A DNA stretch of 64,000 nt from Alkalihalobacterium sp048323755 (GTDB lineage: Bacteria; Bacillota; Bacilli; Bacillales; Bacillaceae_F). The notes under the pieces are model-generated. The model did not search any database, had not been told where the DNA came from, and saw only the letters and a program-made list of their open reading frames with translations. This document shows positions 18,168-27,468 of the stretch, in pieces. The first letter of the stretch is position 1; every line of letters starts with the position of its first letter. The translations under genes were made by a program, and so were the position numbers. The DNA lies in NCBI RefSeq assembly GCF_048323755.1, contig NZ_JBLWFS010000007.1:128880-192879 (forward strand), written 5' to 3'.

Positions 18168-18347
18168 TTATTGTTCCATTAGTTGCTGAACAGGAACTGT
18201 CATTTCGTTTTCAGGCTGGCTCTTTTCATACACTCGTGCAGTTTCTTTATCATGATCGACATGTTGGATCATAACCGGAGTACCGTTAAAAAGTACTTGA
18301 ACATTCTTCATAGATTCTACGATTTCTTGAGCTCGTTGTGAATTCAC
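18168..18347 (-). CDS. sspH: H-type small acid-soluble spore protein
   Basis: 59-residue ORF from a GTG start with GGAGTGAGG upstream on the minus strand. It reads NSQRAQEIVESMKNVQVLF at the start, VMIQHVDHDKETARVY in the middle and PENEMTVPVQQLMEQ at the end, the pattern of SspH-type SASPs from Bacillus spores. These minor SASPs are made in the forespore. Below common length cut-offs and easily missed. Confidence 0.88.
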   Translation of the reverse strand: MNSQRAQEIVESMKNVQVLFNGTPVMIQHVDHDKETARVYEKSQPENEMTVPVQQLMEQ

Positions 18348-18682
18348 TTTTACCTCACTCCTTTTATATGCTCCCTACTCACGTAAGAAGCCCTATTTTT
18401 CAAATTCTGTCTTCATTATGAGGATAAATCCAACGTTTTATGCATAGCTATGAATTAAATCAGGTGAAAGATCTTCAAGTATGGTCATCAAGGACTAATT
18501 GAATTTCATCTGGTTTTTTAATTGCTGAACGAACGCTCTTCTAAACTAACTATAAAAAAATGTTGTCGTGTAAGGGATTACAAGGCAATAGGAGAGTAAC
18601 AACCTACGATAACTCTGAATACGATGGGATATGGGCATTGGACCCATTTAAATAAATTACTCCCGAAAGAGGGTTGATATAG

Positions 18683-20530
18683 ATGTGTGGTATTACAGGT
18701 TGGATTGATTGGAAGCGAAATATGGTAAAAGAGCAGGCTGAAGTTGAAAAGATGGCGAAGACGTTATCACGTCGAGGGCCTGATGATATCAATATTTGGA
18801 GCTCTAATCATGCGGCATTAGGACATACTCGTCTTATTGTTGTCGATCCAGAAGGCGGCATTCAGCCGATGACAAGAACGAAAGGAAATCGTTCATATAC
18901 AATAATTTATAATGGAGAATTATACAATACAGAAGATCTTCGTAAAGAGCTACTTCAACGAGGACATACGTTTAAGGGACATTCCGATACCGAAGTTCTG
19001 TTAACTTCATATATAGAGTGGGGCTTTCATTGCTTAGAAAAGTTAAATGGTATTTTCGCGTTTGCGATTTGGAGCGAGCACGATCAAAGTTTAATCCTTG
19101 CCCGTGATCGTCTCGGTGTGAAACCATTATTTTATTCCGTCCAAAACGGAAAATTACTATTTGCGTCTGAAATAAAAGCACTTCTTGCTCATCGGGACAT
19201 ATCACCAACGGTTGATGAAACCGGACTTTCTGAAGTGTTAGGTCTAGGACCATCACGTACACCGGGACATGGAGTGTTCTCAGATATTGAAGAGCTTCGA
19301 CCAGCACATGCGATGCTGTATGACCGCAACGGGGCTAAAATTACTCGCTACTGGAAGTTGAAAAGTAAGGAACATGTTGATAATGTTGATGAGACGGCAG
19401 AAAAAGTTCGTTGGTTATTAACAGACACAGTCGAACGTCAATTAGTAGCTGATGTTCCAGTGTGTACGTTCTTATCAGGAGGTATTGACTCTAGTGCATT
19501 AACAGCTCTAGCAGCTAATGTGTTTGAGCGCGATAACAAGGGTGACTTGCGAACGTATTCTATTGACTATGCTGACAATGATAAATATTTTAAAGCCAAT
19601 GATTTTCAGCCGAACGCAGATGGTCCATGGATTGAAAAAGTGTCAAAGGAATTTCGTACGTTACACACAGATCACGTCATTTCTATGAAAGATCTCGCAG
19701 GCTATTTAAAGAAAGCTGTTGAAGTACGTGACTTACCAGGTATGGCTGATATTGACTCGAGTTTATTATGGTTTTGCGAAAAAATAAAAGAAGATGTGAC
19801 GGTAGGCTTATCTGGAGAATGTGCGGATGAAATCTTCGGTGGGTATCCTTGGTTCCATAAACCTGAAGTGATGAATTATAATGGATTCCCGTGGATGCGT
19901 TCTACACAAGAAAGAGAAGCACTTCTACAAGACAAGTGGAAAAATAAACTGAAACTACACTCTTATGTTCACGAAAGATATAAAGAAACGATTGCAGAAA
20001 CACCTAGGTTTGAAGAAGATACGAAAGAGGAAGCTCGTAGAAGAGAAATTTCGTATTTAAATATCATTTGGTTTATGACTACGCTTCTGGATCGGAAAGA
20101 CCGAATGAGTATGGGGGCTAGCCTAGAGGTTCGTGTCCCATTTGCTGACCATCGTCTCGTAGAATACGTATGGAACATTCCTTGGGAAATGAAGCGTCTA
20201 AATGGTTTAGAAAAGGGGATTTTGCGTAAAGCACTCGAAGGAATTTTACCGGATGAAGTGTTATATCGCAAAAAAAGCCCATATCCGAAAACGCATAACC
20301 CACATTATACGAATGCAGTAAAGACAGAAATGCTTCAAATCCTTAATCAAAACGACTCACCATTATTTGATTTAATTGATCGTACTAAAATGAGAGAAAT
20401 CGCTGAAAGCGGCGGAGCTTCATTTAAAACGCCATGGTTCGGGCAACTGATGACAGGTCCGCAGCTCATCGCTCATTTTATTCAAATGGACCACTGGTTG
20501 AAGCATTATAATGTAAAAATAAAAGCATAA
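18683..20530 (+). CDS. asnO: Asparagine synthetase, glutamine-hydrolysing (AsnO type)
   Basis: 615 residues. Cys2 of MCGITGW is the glutaminase nucleophile; IIYNGELYN and HSDTEVLL belong to the amidotransferase domain. From about residue 230 the synthetase domain has the ATP pyrophosphatase loop CTFLSGGIDSSAL. The MCGITGWIDWK opening and length resemble B. subtilis AsnO, the sporulation-linked paralog, more than AsnB. It ends in ATTs for single-gene transcription with its own hairpin. Confidence 0.92.
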   Translation: MCGITGWIDWKRNMVKEQAEVEKMAKTLSRRGPDDINIWSSNHAALGHTRLIVVDPEGGIQPMTRTKGNRSYTIIYNGELYNTEDLRKELLQRGHTFKGHSDTEVLLTSYIEWGFHCLEKLNGIFAFAIWSEHDQSLILARDRLGVKPLFYSVQNGKLLFASEIKALLAHRDISPTVDETGLSEVLGLGPSRTPGHGVFSDIEELRPAHAMLYDRNGAKITRYWKLKSKEHVDNVDETAEKVRWLLTDTVERQLVADVPVCTFLSGGIDSSALTALAANVFERDNKGDLRTYSIDYADNDKYFKANDFQPNADGPWIEKVSKEFRTLHTDHVISMKDLAGYLKKAVEVRDLPGMADIDSSLLWFCEKIKEDVTVGLSGECADEIFGGYPWFHKPEVMNYNGFPWMRSTQEREALLQDKWKNKLKLHSYVHERYKETIAETPRFEEDTKEEARRREISYLNIIWFMTTLLDRKDRMSMGASLEVRVPFADHRLVEYVWNIPWEMKRLNGLEKGILRKALEGILPDEVLYRKKSPYPKTHNPHYTNAVKTEMLQILNQNDSPLFDLIDRTKMREIAESGGASFKTPWFGQLMTGPQLIAHFIQMDHWLKHYNVKIKA

Positions 20531-20576
20531 AAACAAAGAGGTAACTCATAAATGTTTACGCTCCTTGACTGGATGC

Positions 20577-20618
20577 AAAATATAGTTGCTACTAGGTAGT
20601 ACAGCAACTATATTTTGT
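20577..20618. terminator. Terminator after asnO
   Basis: AAAATATAGTTGCT / AGCAACTATATTTT followed by GTTGTTG; it overlaps the end of the frameshifted minus-strand gene. Confidence 0.75.
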
Positions 20619-20881
20619 TGTTGAGGTGCCTAGCTTGGTGCTTTAGAAGTTCATCCATGAGGTAAACCGCACAAAGAAAGTCTTCAAGGGAGAAACGACT
20701 GTCATTACCAGCACAAGCGATTAAAATGAAAGAAGTATCATCAGATGCAAGGGACGATAGTTTAATATAGTCGAAATGATGGTTGTAGCAAGTAACACAT
20801 CAATAACCCTGTAATACAGTCTTTTAGCTTCTCTTCAGCAATTTCTTCTTTTCGCGTGAGTACTGAAATTCTTCTCCCCAT
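20608..20881 (-). pseudogene. Frameshifted small gene of unknown function
   Basis: Minus strand. AGGAAGG precedes ATG at 20881, which reads MGRRISVLTRKEEIAEEKL and on through ITGLLMC before a stop (TAA near 20764). A +1 shift in the GLLMC/CYNHHF zone restores an open frame reading FDYIKLSSLASDDTSFILIA and then SLEDFLCAVYLMDELLKHQ to a TAG at 20608. The total of 274 bp is one base off a multiple of three. Both halves look protein-like and contiguous, so a single indel (or sequencing error) is likely. I do not recognise the family. Confidence 0.5.
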
Positions 20882-20889
20882 TTAATACC

Positions 20890-21225
20890 CTTCCTGTCTA
20901 TGTGGACTGAATTTTCGATAAACGAACCGCCCACATGTTCAAATTAGTATGTAGAAAAGTTTTTTGTAGATTTATGTATCATGGCTAAACTTGTTGGAAG
21001 ACAAGTCCGAGATGTTGACTATCGGTAGGTTTAATTCCCGCGACTGAAACTTTGACTTCATTAATTACTTTAATATATACTGGGATTATTATTTTAATTA
21101 TTTTCTTAATATTCAGTAATATCCATCTAATTGTAAGCGATCTCATTGGGGTTTTTACAATTTGCATAGGTGAGTATAGAGCTTCATGACTGAATTATTA
21201 AAAAACAGACTATGGAGGAATTAAT
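20890..21225. other. Intergenic stretch with no supported gene
   Basis: AT-rich. An open frame on the plus strand near 21025-21187 encodes a hydrophobic stretch but lacks a start codon and Shine-Dalgarno. GGAGG at 21213 serves the Dabb gene. Confidence 0.5.
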
Positions 21226-21522
21226 ATGATAGAACATATTGTTGGATTGAAATTTAGTGAGGAAACGACGAGTGAACAAAAAGCTGAAGTAAAGAAAATG
21301 GCAAGAACACTTAAAGATGAAATACCTGGTATTGTTAGCTTAGCCGTAGGAACCAATTTTTCTGAACGAAACCATGGATTTGAGATAGGGCTAACGGTCC
21401 GTTTTGAAAATAGAGAAGCTCTAGACGTGTATGGCCCTCATCCTAAACATCTAGAACTAGTTTCTTATTTAAAAGAAGTAGGGCTTAAAGATATTCTTGT
21501 CCTAGATTATGAAATTGAATAG
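21226..21522 (+). CDS. Dabb family protein (stress-responsive alpha/beta barrel)
   Basis: 98 residues, opening MIEHIVGLKF and containing VGTNFSERNHGFEIGLTVRF and YGPHPKHLE, the ferredoxin-like Dabb pattern. Such proteins are small dimeric barrels; some act in polyketide cyclisation or stress, but no function can be given here. It has its own Shine-Dalgarno and terminator. Confidence 0.85.
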   Translation: MIEHIVGLKFSEETTSEQKAEVKKMARTLKDEIPGIVSLAVGTNFSERNHGFEIGLTVRFENREALDVYGPHPKHLELVSYLKEVGLKDILVLDYEIE

Positions 21523-21538
21523 TATTTAAATAATAAAT

Positions 21539-21570
21539 AAAAGACGTCATAGGAAGGGCGTCTTTTATTT
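21539..21570 (+). terminator. Terminator after Dabb gene
   Basis: AAAAGACG-tcataggaagg-GCGTCTTTT then ATTT. The remaining 21571-21905 shows no gene. Confidence 0.75.
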
Positions 21571-21917
21571 GTGTGATTTGTTATCTCTTTATTTAGTTAA
21601 TGTAGAAGAGTAAATTAGTAATGCTTCTATACTAGTAAAAAAATACAGAGGCAAATAAGAGAATAGGGTTACTTTTTTCTGGTTTATTTAAAAGGTTTGT
21701 ATTAAATTCAAACAGCGAGAAAAATGAAGGGTGTACGAATTCCTTACGTATTATAAAAAATTTATAATTAATAGCCCTGGAATATTAGGGATTAAAGTAA
21801 TTTCTTTTATTGGAATAGAACTTGCAAAAGGTTAGTATAGTTTAATTGGTAATCTCCCAATTACTACTACGAGGAAAGTATGTGTAAAGTAAATTCTATT
21901 ATTTTTTGAAAGGGGCT

Positions 21918-23456
21918 ATGAAATTGAATATTACAAGTAATTTGGCTTTAAATGCTCGTCGTCATCCTGATAAGTTAGCTATTACATTTAAGGGAAGGGA
22001 GCATACGTATAAGCAGTTTAATGAAACTGTCAATCGTTTTGCGAATGGCTTAGCGAGTATCGGATTGAAAAAGGGAGACAAGATCGCTCTCATGATGAAG
22101 AACTCGGATTATTTTGCAATCAGTTATTTTGCTGCAGCTAAACTTGGAGCGGTTATTGTCCCTATTAATTTTAGGCTTGTTGCAAGAGAAGTAAATTATA
22201 TATTGAAGCAATCGGACAGTGTAATGGTTATTTGTGAACAAGAGTTAGAAGGACTAATCAATGAAGCACGTGAAGATATTGTTGCAATTCGGGATGTGAT
22301 TGTTACACCAAGAGCAACTACACCCGAAAATAGAAGCTATGAAAACGTGTTGTCTGAAAGTACGGCGGAACCGGAAGTAGAAGTAGTAGGAACGGATGAT
22401 CTTCACATCCTGTACACCTCGGGTACAACCGGTCAACCGAAAGGAGCATTATTCGATCATCAACGAGTATTCAAAGTTGCAATTGGAATGACGGGTTTAT
22501 TAGGGCTTCAAAGTGAAGATAAATTATTGCATGTAGCTCCGTTATTTCATTGCGCACAGCTTTGCTTGTTTCTCATACCTGGTGTGTTTCTAGGTGCAAC
22601 GAATGTGATTGAACAAGATTTCCACCCGGTAGAAACCCTAAAAACGATTGAAAAACATGGCATTACCTTATTCTTTGGAGTTCCAACGATGTATAACTTC
22701 TTCACTCACGTTCCAAATTCGGGCCAGCTTAACCTTTCTTCGATTACCCGTTGTGGGTATGGAGCGGCTCCAATGTCACCAGAATTAGTCAAGAAAAGTA
22801 TAGATTTATTTAAGACCGACCAATTTTATAATCTTTGCGGCTTAACAGAAGGAGGACCAACAGGCATTTACTTATCGCCAGAAGACCACAAAACAAAGAT
22901 CGGTAAGTCCGGAAAATGGCCTTCTCTATTTACAGAAGTAAAAGTAGTCAATGATAGTGGTGCACAAGTAGCAGTAGGTGAGGTAGGAGAATTGATTTTA
23001 CGTGGAGAAGCAATTATGAAAGAGTATTATAAGAAACCGGAAGAAACCGCAAAAACGTTACGTGATGGCTGGCTTTATACAGGTGATTTAGCTTCAGTCG
23101 ATGAGGATGGGTATTTTTCGCTTGTGGATCGAAGAAAAGATATGGTGATTTCGGGTGGAGAAAATGTGTACTCGGTTGAAGTTGAGTATGCTCTCGATGA
23201 ACACCCACTTATTATTGAAAGCGCTGTCATCGGTACCCCTGATCCGAAGTGGGGAGAACTTGTAACAGCCGTTTTAGTTGTTAAAGAAGGTGAACAATTA
23301 GAAGAAGACGAGATTATAGCGTTTTGTCGACAGCGATTGGCAGGTTATAAAGTGCCGAAGAGGTTTTTATTAACTAATGAATTGCCACGAAATGCATCAG
23401 GAAAAATTCAAAAGTTTAAATTGCGGGAGCAGTATACAGGGGATCTTGTAAATTAA
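21918..23456 (+). CDS. AMP-dependent acyl-CoA synthetase
   Basis: ANL-family ligase of about 512 residues activating a carboxylic acid through an acyl-AMP to acyl-CoA. Visible are the P-loop LYTSGTTGQPKGALF, the A5-like GLTEGGPTG, WLYTGDLASVDEDGYF, the hinge DRRKDMVISGGENVYSVEVE and catalytic Lys near the end (NASGKIQK). AAAGGGG lies just before the ATG at 21918; a TTG at 21906 is an alternative. It is about 42% like the second ligase at 30742 by eye and stands alone, so its substrate is unclear. Confidence 0.9.
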   Translation: MKLNITSNLALNARRHPDKLAITFKGREHTYKQFNETVNRFANGLASIGLKKGDKIALMMKNSDYFAISYFAAAKLGAVIVPINFRLVAREVNYILKQSDSVMVICEQELEGLINEAREDIVAIRDVIVTPRATTPENRSYENVLSESTAEPEVEVVGTDDLHILYTSGTTGQPKGALFDHQRVFKVAIGMTGLLGLQSEDKLLHVAPLFHCAQLCLFLIPGVFLGATNVIEQDFHPVETLKTIEKHGITLFFGVPTMYNFFTHVPNSGQLNLSSITRCGYGAAPMSPELVKKSIDLFKTDQFYNLCGLTEGGPTGIYLSPEDHKTKIGKSGKWPSLFTEVKVVNDSGAQVAVGEVGELILRGEAIMKEYYKKPEETAKTLRDGWLYTGDLASVDEDGYFSLVDRRKDMVISGGENVYSVEVEYALDEHPLIIESAVIGTPDPKWGELVTAVLVVKEGEQLEEDEIIAFCRQRLAGYKVPKRFLLTNELPRNASGKIQKFKLREQYTGDLVN

Positions 23457-23499
23457 TTAGTGAGAAAGATCTGTAACTTGATTAAGTTCCGACGTTGCT

Positions 23500-23531
23500 G
23501 GAGAAGAGAGAAAAAGCTCTTCTCCTTTTTC
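23500..23531 (+). terminator. Terminator after acyl-CoA synthetase
   Basis: GGAGAAGAG-agaaaaag-CTCTTCTCC followed by TTTTT. Confidence 0.9.
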
Positions 23532-23639
23532 TGTGTAATGAGGTTCGGTGGTAGTAGTTAAAAACAGTTATGTGAACTGTTTTTAAATTTGCTATACTTT
23601 AAGGTACTAATTTTCAGTTGTAAAAGAGAAGGTGATGGT

Positions 23640-24458
23640 GTGAAATTAGGATTTATTGCTGACCTCCACCTGGACATTAATGAAAAAAGGGGAAGAGCGG
23701 ACATACTGGATGTTTTATTAGACCAAGCGATAGAACAAAAGTTAGACGCACTTTGTATAGGTGGAGATGTTTCAAATGATTATAATAGGACCCTAGCTAC
23801 AGTTGAAAAGATCGAAGAAGAACTAGACGTCCCGTGTTACTTTGTAGCAGGAAACCATGATCTGTGGAATATCCATCATCCTAACATGAAAACATGGGAG
23901 ATTTATAATGAATTAAAAACGCACCCAAGAAATTTAGCAAATGGTTCCCAACGTTTAGGGAATGATTGGACGTTACTAGGTGATATAGGGTGGTATGATT
24001 TTAGCTTTGGTAATACAAGTAAATATACATTTGCTGAATTTAATCAGATGAAAAAGAAAGGAAGTACGTGGCAAGATAAAGAATATACAGATTGGGCTGC
24101 TAACTCATTAGAAGTTCATGAATTTTTTATGAATAATTTTAAAGAACAACTAAGGTACCATCAACATGAAAAAGTGATTTTTTGTACCCATGTTGTATCT
24201 CATCAAAAGTTCACTGTGCCAACCCCGCATCGTATTTGGGATTTTTTTAATGCATACCTCGGTAGTAAGGATTATGAACAACTCGCCAAGAGTGAAAACG
24301 TACATTATGCGTTATGTGGCCATGTTCATTTTCGTAGAAAAGTACAGAGTAGTGGAACGGAATTCATTTGCAGTAGTTTAGGGTATGCAAATCAGTGGAG
24401 GTTCCATAATACAAAAGAAGAAGTTCAACATGCATTGACAGTTCTTCATTTAGAGTAG
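23640..24458 (+). CDS. Calcineurin-like metallophosphoesterase
   Basis: 272 residues from a GTG start (VKLGFIADLHLD) with AGAGAAGGTGATG before it; the longer in-frame ATG at 23589 has no Shine-Dalgarno. All metal ligand blocks are present: DLH, GGDVSND, GNHDLW, CTHVVSH and CGHVHFRR. This places it with dinuclear-metal phosphoesterases; the substrate (nucleotide, phosphoester) cannot be read. Confidence 0.88.
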   Translation: MKLGFIADLHLDINEKRGRADILDVLLDQAIEQKLDALCIGGDVSNDYNRTLATVEKIEEELDVPCYFVAGNHDLWNIHHPNMKTWEIYNELKTHPRNLANGSQRLGNDWTLLGDIGWYDFSFGNTSKYTFAEFNQMKKKGSTWQDKEYTDWAANSLEVHEFFMNNFKEQLRYHQHEKVIFCTHVVSHQKFTVPTPHRIWDFFNAYLGSKDYEQLAKSENVHYALCGHVHFRRKVQSSGTEFICSSLGYANQWRFHNTKEEVQHALTVLHLE

Positions 24459-24530
24459 GTCAAGCATGATGTTGGATACCGAGCAAGATCAATTAGGAAG
24501 AAACAAATTAAAGAAATATGAGGTAGTTAA

Positions 24531-24899
24531 ATGGCAGATACTTTAAGAAAAGAAATTAAAGAAAAGATTGAAAACAGAGAGTTTAATTGCGAAAAAGAAT
24601 TAACTCTGTCGGTCATAAGTGGAAAGTGGAAAATTGTTATTATATGGTACTTAGCACAAGGAACCTCCTTTCGCTTTAGTGAACTTCAAAAGTTACTTCC
24701 TAAGATTACTCATAAGATGTTATCGAGTCAATTAAAGGAATTAATTGAAGATGGAATTATCCATAGAGAAGTATTTGCTGAGGTGCCACCGAGGGTTGAA
24801 TATTCGTTAACGCCGCTTGGGAAAACGCTATTGCCCATTATTGAGTTAATGTATGACTGGGGAAAAAAGCGAATAGAGGACCTTAAGAGGGACAGCTAA
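24531..24899 (+). CDS. HxlR family winged-helix regulator
   Basis: 122 residues: NCEKELTLSVISGKWKIVII is the HxlR opening with the conserved Cys, then the winged helix (RFSELQKLLPKITHKMLSSQLKELIEDGII) and YSLTPLGKTLLPII. The conserved Cys may sense redox or electrophiles in this family. It is followed by the nitrilase gene with a structured leader, a possible target. Confidence 0.9.
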   Translation: MADTLRKEIKEKIENREFNCEKELTLSVISGKWKIVIIWYLAQGTSFRFSELQKLLPKITHKMLSSQLKELIEDGIIHREVFAEVPPRVEYSLTPLGKTLLPIIELMYDWGKKRIEDLKRDS

Positions 24900-24931
24900 G
24901 CCCTATATATCAATAGGTACCTAAAAAGTAA

Positions 24932-25012
24932 CCTCCTTACTAAAAAGTCCCTACTTGTTAAAGTTGGTTTTCTGAAAGATAATCAACTAAGAAAAAGTAG
25001 TTAAGAAGGAGG
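24932..25012 (+). promoter_or_regulatory. Nested hairpin that hides the nitrilase Shine-Dalgarno
   Basis: Three nested inverted pairs: CCTCCTT (24932-24938) with AAGGAGG (25006-25012), CTACTT (24951-24956) with AAGTAG (24995-25000), and AGTTG (24962-24966) with CAACT (24984-24988). The outer strand is the ribosome binding site of the gene at 25021. Confidence 0.55.
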
Positions 25013-25020
25013 ATGTGTTT

Positions 25021-25899
25021 ATGAAATTACGTGTTTCTGCCGTACAATATCAGTTGCAAACGATTAAGTCTTTTGAGGAGTTCGCAAAACAAAGTGAGCA
25101 CTACTTAAAAACAGCAGCCGAATTTGGAGCGGAGTTTGTATTGTTTCCAGAATTTTTCACGACACAACTATTATCTATTGGAAGTGAGCAAGGAACTTCG
25201 TTAACTATAAATGAGTTACCAGGGTTTACAGAGCAATACCAATCTCTTTTTTCATCATTTGCACAAAAAATGAACGTTCATATTATTGGTGGAACACATG
25301 TCATTCGTATAGACGATCGTTTATACAATGTCGCACATCTTTTTTATCCTGATGGAAGAATTGAACAACAAGCGAAGCTTCATATTACTCCAACAGAAGT
25401 AAATGAATGGAACATGTCAGCTGGAGATGAAGTGAAAGTTTTTGATACTAATAAAGGTAGAATAGCGATCTTAACTTGTTATGATATCGAGTTTCCTGAA
25501 GTCGTTCGAATGGTCAAAGCAAAAGGAGCAGATGTCATCTTTTGTCCATCATGCACCGATGATCGCCACGGCTTCCATCGAGTTCGTTATACAAGTCATG
25601 CACGTGCAATTGAAAATCAGGTGTATGTAGTTGTTACAGGTACGGTTGGTTCACTTCCAACGGTTGATTTTATGCGAGCGAACTTTGGGCAAGCCGCTGT
25701 TATTACTCCGAACGATGTTCCGTTCCCACCGCGAGGAATTATGGTGGAAGGGGAATTAAATAATGACATGATCGTAACAGCGGATTTAGATCTGTCGCTA
25801 TTATATGAAGTTCGGGAAAGAGGTTCTGTTACGACTTGGAGAGACCGCCGTTCAGATTTATACCCAGATTGGGAAAAAATGAACGCGAAAGGATTTTAA
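25021..25899 (+). CDS. Carbon-nitrogen hydrolase (nitrilase superfamily)
   Basis: 292 residues with the Glu-Lys-Cys triad: Glu in VLFPEFF, Lys in QAKLHITPTE, Cys in ILTCYDIEFPEV. It hydrolyses an amide or nitrile bond in the cytoplasm. GGAGG lies 8 bp before the ATG at 25021, so the in-frame GTG at 25015 is rejected. A GNAT acetyltransferase follows after 4 bp; the two are surely co-transcribed, and similar hydrolase-GNAT pairs occur as fusions in other bacteria (from memory). Confidence 0.9.
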   Translation: MKLRVSAVQYQLQTIKSFEEFAKQSEHYLKTAAEFGAEFVLFPEFFTTQLLSIGSEQGTSLTINELPGFTEQYQSLFSSFAQKMNVHIIGGTHVIRIDDRLYNVAHLFYPDGRIEQQAKLHITPTEVNEWNMSAGDEVKVFDTNKGRIAILTCYDIEFPEVVRMVKAKGADVIFCPSCTDDRHGFHRVRYTSHARAIENQVYVVVTGTVGSLPTVDFMRANFGQAAVITPNDVPFPPRGIMVEGELNNDMIVTADLDLSLLYEVRERGSVTTWRDRRSDLYPDWEKMNAKGF

Positions 25900-25903
25900 T
25901 ATC

Positions 25904-26569
25904 ATGTTATATCGAAGTGAATTCTATGCGTATGATCAAGGTCAGACAGTACCTGCTGTCATTCGGAATTACACAAAGAACGACTTTGATGATCTAATTC
26001 AAATCCAGAAAGAATGCTTTCCTCCACCTTTTCCATCTGAGTTATGGTGGGATAAGGAACAACTCACGAATCATGTCGATTTGTTTCAAGCTGGTGCCCT
26101 ATGTGTTGAAGTTGACGGTGAGCTGGCTGGTTCATTAACAGGGTTATGCGTCGACTTTGATCCAACTGATGCTGATCATACATGGGAAGAAATTACGGAT
26201 AACGGGTATATCCGTAATCATAACCCCAAAGGAAATACGCTTTATATTGTCGATATAAGTGTCCGTCCGAAATATCGCAAATTGGGACTTGGCAAAGTGA
26301 TGATGCAATCCATGTATCACGTTGTCATTCAACAAGGTCTAGATCGTTTATTAGGTGGGGGACGGATGCCTAGTTATCATAAAGCTGCAAAAGAAATGAC
26401 TCCAGGTCAATATGTGAGTGCGATAATAAAGGGAAGCATGAAAGATCCTGTGATTTCATTTCTCCTAAGATGCGGTAGGAAACCGATTCATATTGTAGAA
26501 AATTACTTAGATGATGAAGAATCATGTAACTATGGCGTTTTAATGGAATGGAAAAACCCTTTTAAATAA
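25904..26569 (+). CDS. GNAT family N-acetyltransferase
   Basis: 221 residues with the acetyl-CoA loop VRPKYRKLGLGKVMMQSMY and the strand LYIVDISV typical of GNATs. The start lies 4 bp after the nitrilase stop, with no good Shine-Dalgarno of its own, suggesting coupling. Probably acts on the same small amide or amine as the nitrilase, which is inference. Confidence 0.87.
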   Translation: MLYRSEFYAYDQGQTVPAVIRNYTKNDFDDLIQIQKECFPPPFPSELWWDKEQLTNHVDLFQAGALCVEVDGELAGSLTGLCVDFDPTDADHTWEEITDNGYIRNHNPKGNTLYIVDISVRPKYRKLGLGKVMMQSMYHVVIQQGLDRLLGGGRMPSYHKAAKEMTPGQYVSAIIKGSMKDPVISFLLRCGRKPIHIVENYLDDEESCNYGVLMEWKNPFK

Positions 26570-26639
26570 ATCTTTTAAGGCTGGTAAGAATAGTATCGAA
26601 AAAATACAACAGTGTTAGTATTTAGTATTTAGGATTACA

Positions 26640-27329
26640 ATGAAAGAAGTGATATTGTTGGATTACATTAGAATAACTAGTATTGAAGATCCTCTATTTA
26701 AAAAAATGCATAACTTAATGCAAGAAGTATTTCCACCAGAAGAAGTACTTGAATTTGAACTTTGGGAAGAACCTTTAAAGGATCCAGACATTCGCGTATT
26801 TGTAGCGGTTAATGAAGACGAGGTTGTAGGTGCAACTGAATATCGCTACTATGTAGATTGGAATATCGCAATGACAGACTTTACAATTATAGGTCAAGAC
26901 GGGCGTGGAATTGGACCGTTCCTTGCTAACCACCGTTTAAAAGACTTGAAGCAGTTAGCCAACGAGAATGGAAAAGAGTTATACGGTATGTTTGCAGAAA
27001 TTTATAACCCGAACGTTGTGGATCATTCCAGTACTCTAAAAGTGAAGTCAATGGACCCGCTTGTTCGAAGAGAAGTACTTTCACATTTAGGGTATCAACA
27101 ACTTGATTTTAATTATGTACACCCTTCTTGGAAGAACGACGGTGAAGCAGTCAGTGGACTTGACTTAGGTTTTATGCCTTTTAATGAGGATTCGACTGAA
27201 GTAGAAGCGAATTTAGTAGTCAATTTCTTAACGACTTACTATGCAGTTCTTTCTAACAAACCGCAAGAATGGTTAACTATGATTGAGGTGTTAAAAGGGA
27301 GAGGTACAATTAAGCTTTTACCGTTATAA
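26640..27329 (+). CDS. GNAT-like acetyltransferase, divergent
   Basis: 229 residues. IRITSIEDPLFKKMHNLMQEVFPPEE and FVAVNEDEVVGATEYRYY are the N-terminal GNAT strands; the pyrophosphate loop is recognisable only loosely as QDGRGIGPFLANHRLKDL. Start at ATG with AGGA upstream; an internal TTG at 26658 is possible. Separate terminator. Substrate unknown. Confidence 0.7.
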   Translation: MKEVILLDYIRITSIEDPLFKKMHNLMQEVFPPEEVLEFELWEEPLKDPDIRVFVAVNEDEVVGATEYRYYVDWNIAMTDFTIIGQDGRGIGPFLANHRLKDLKQLANENGKELYGMFAEIYNPNVVDHSSTLKVKSMDPLVRREVLSHLGYQQLDFNYVHPSWKNDGEAVSGLDLGFMPFNEDSTEVEANLVVNFLTTYYAVLSNKPQEWLTMIEVLKGRGTIKLLPL

Positions 27330-27333
27330 ATAA

Positions 27334-27390
27334 CAATACATCAAAGAGTCAGGATGACCAAAAGGGTCAACCTGACTCTTTGATGTATTG
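27334..27390. terminator. Long perfect hairpin, likely bidirectional terminator
   Basis: CAATACATCAAAGAGTCAGG pairs with its exact complement at 27371-27390, and GACC-aaaa-GGGTC continues the stem. No T-run follows on the plus strand, so it may act as a processing or stabilising hairpin. Confidence 0.6.
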
Positions 27391-27468
27391 ACAATTAGCA
27401 TAAAAAATAAATGAAAAAATGGGCTGTATCGAGACTTTCGTGCGAACTGTTTGCATAAAAAAATTTGA

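Noticed and set aside
21025..21187. Hydrophobic open frame on the plus strand
   Set aside because: No start codon or Shine-Dalgarno in frame; only A/T composition explains the hydrophobic residues.
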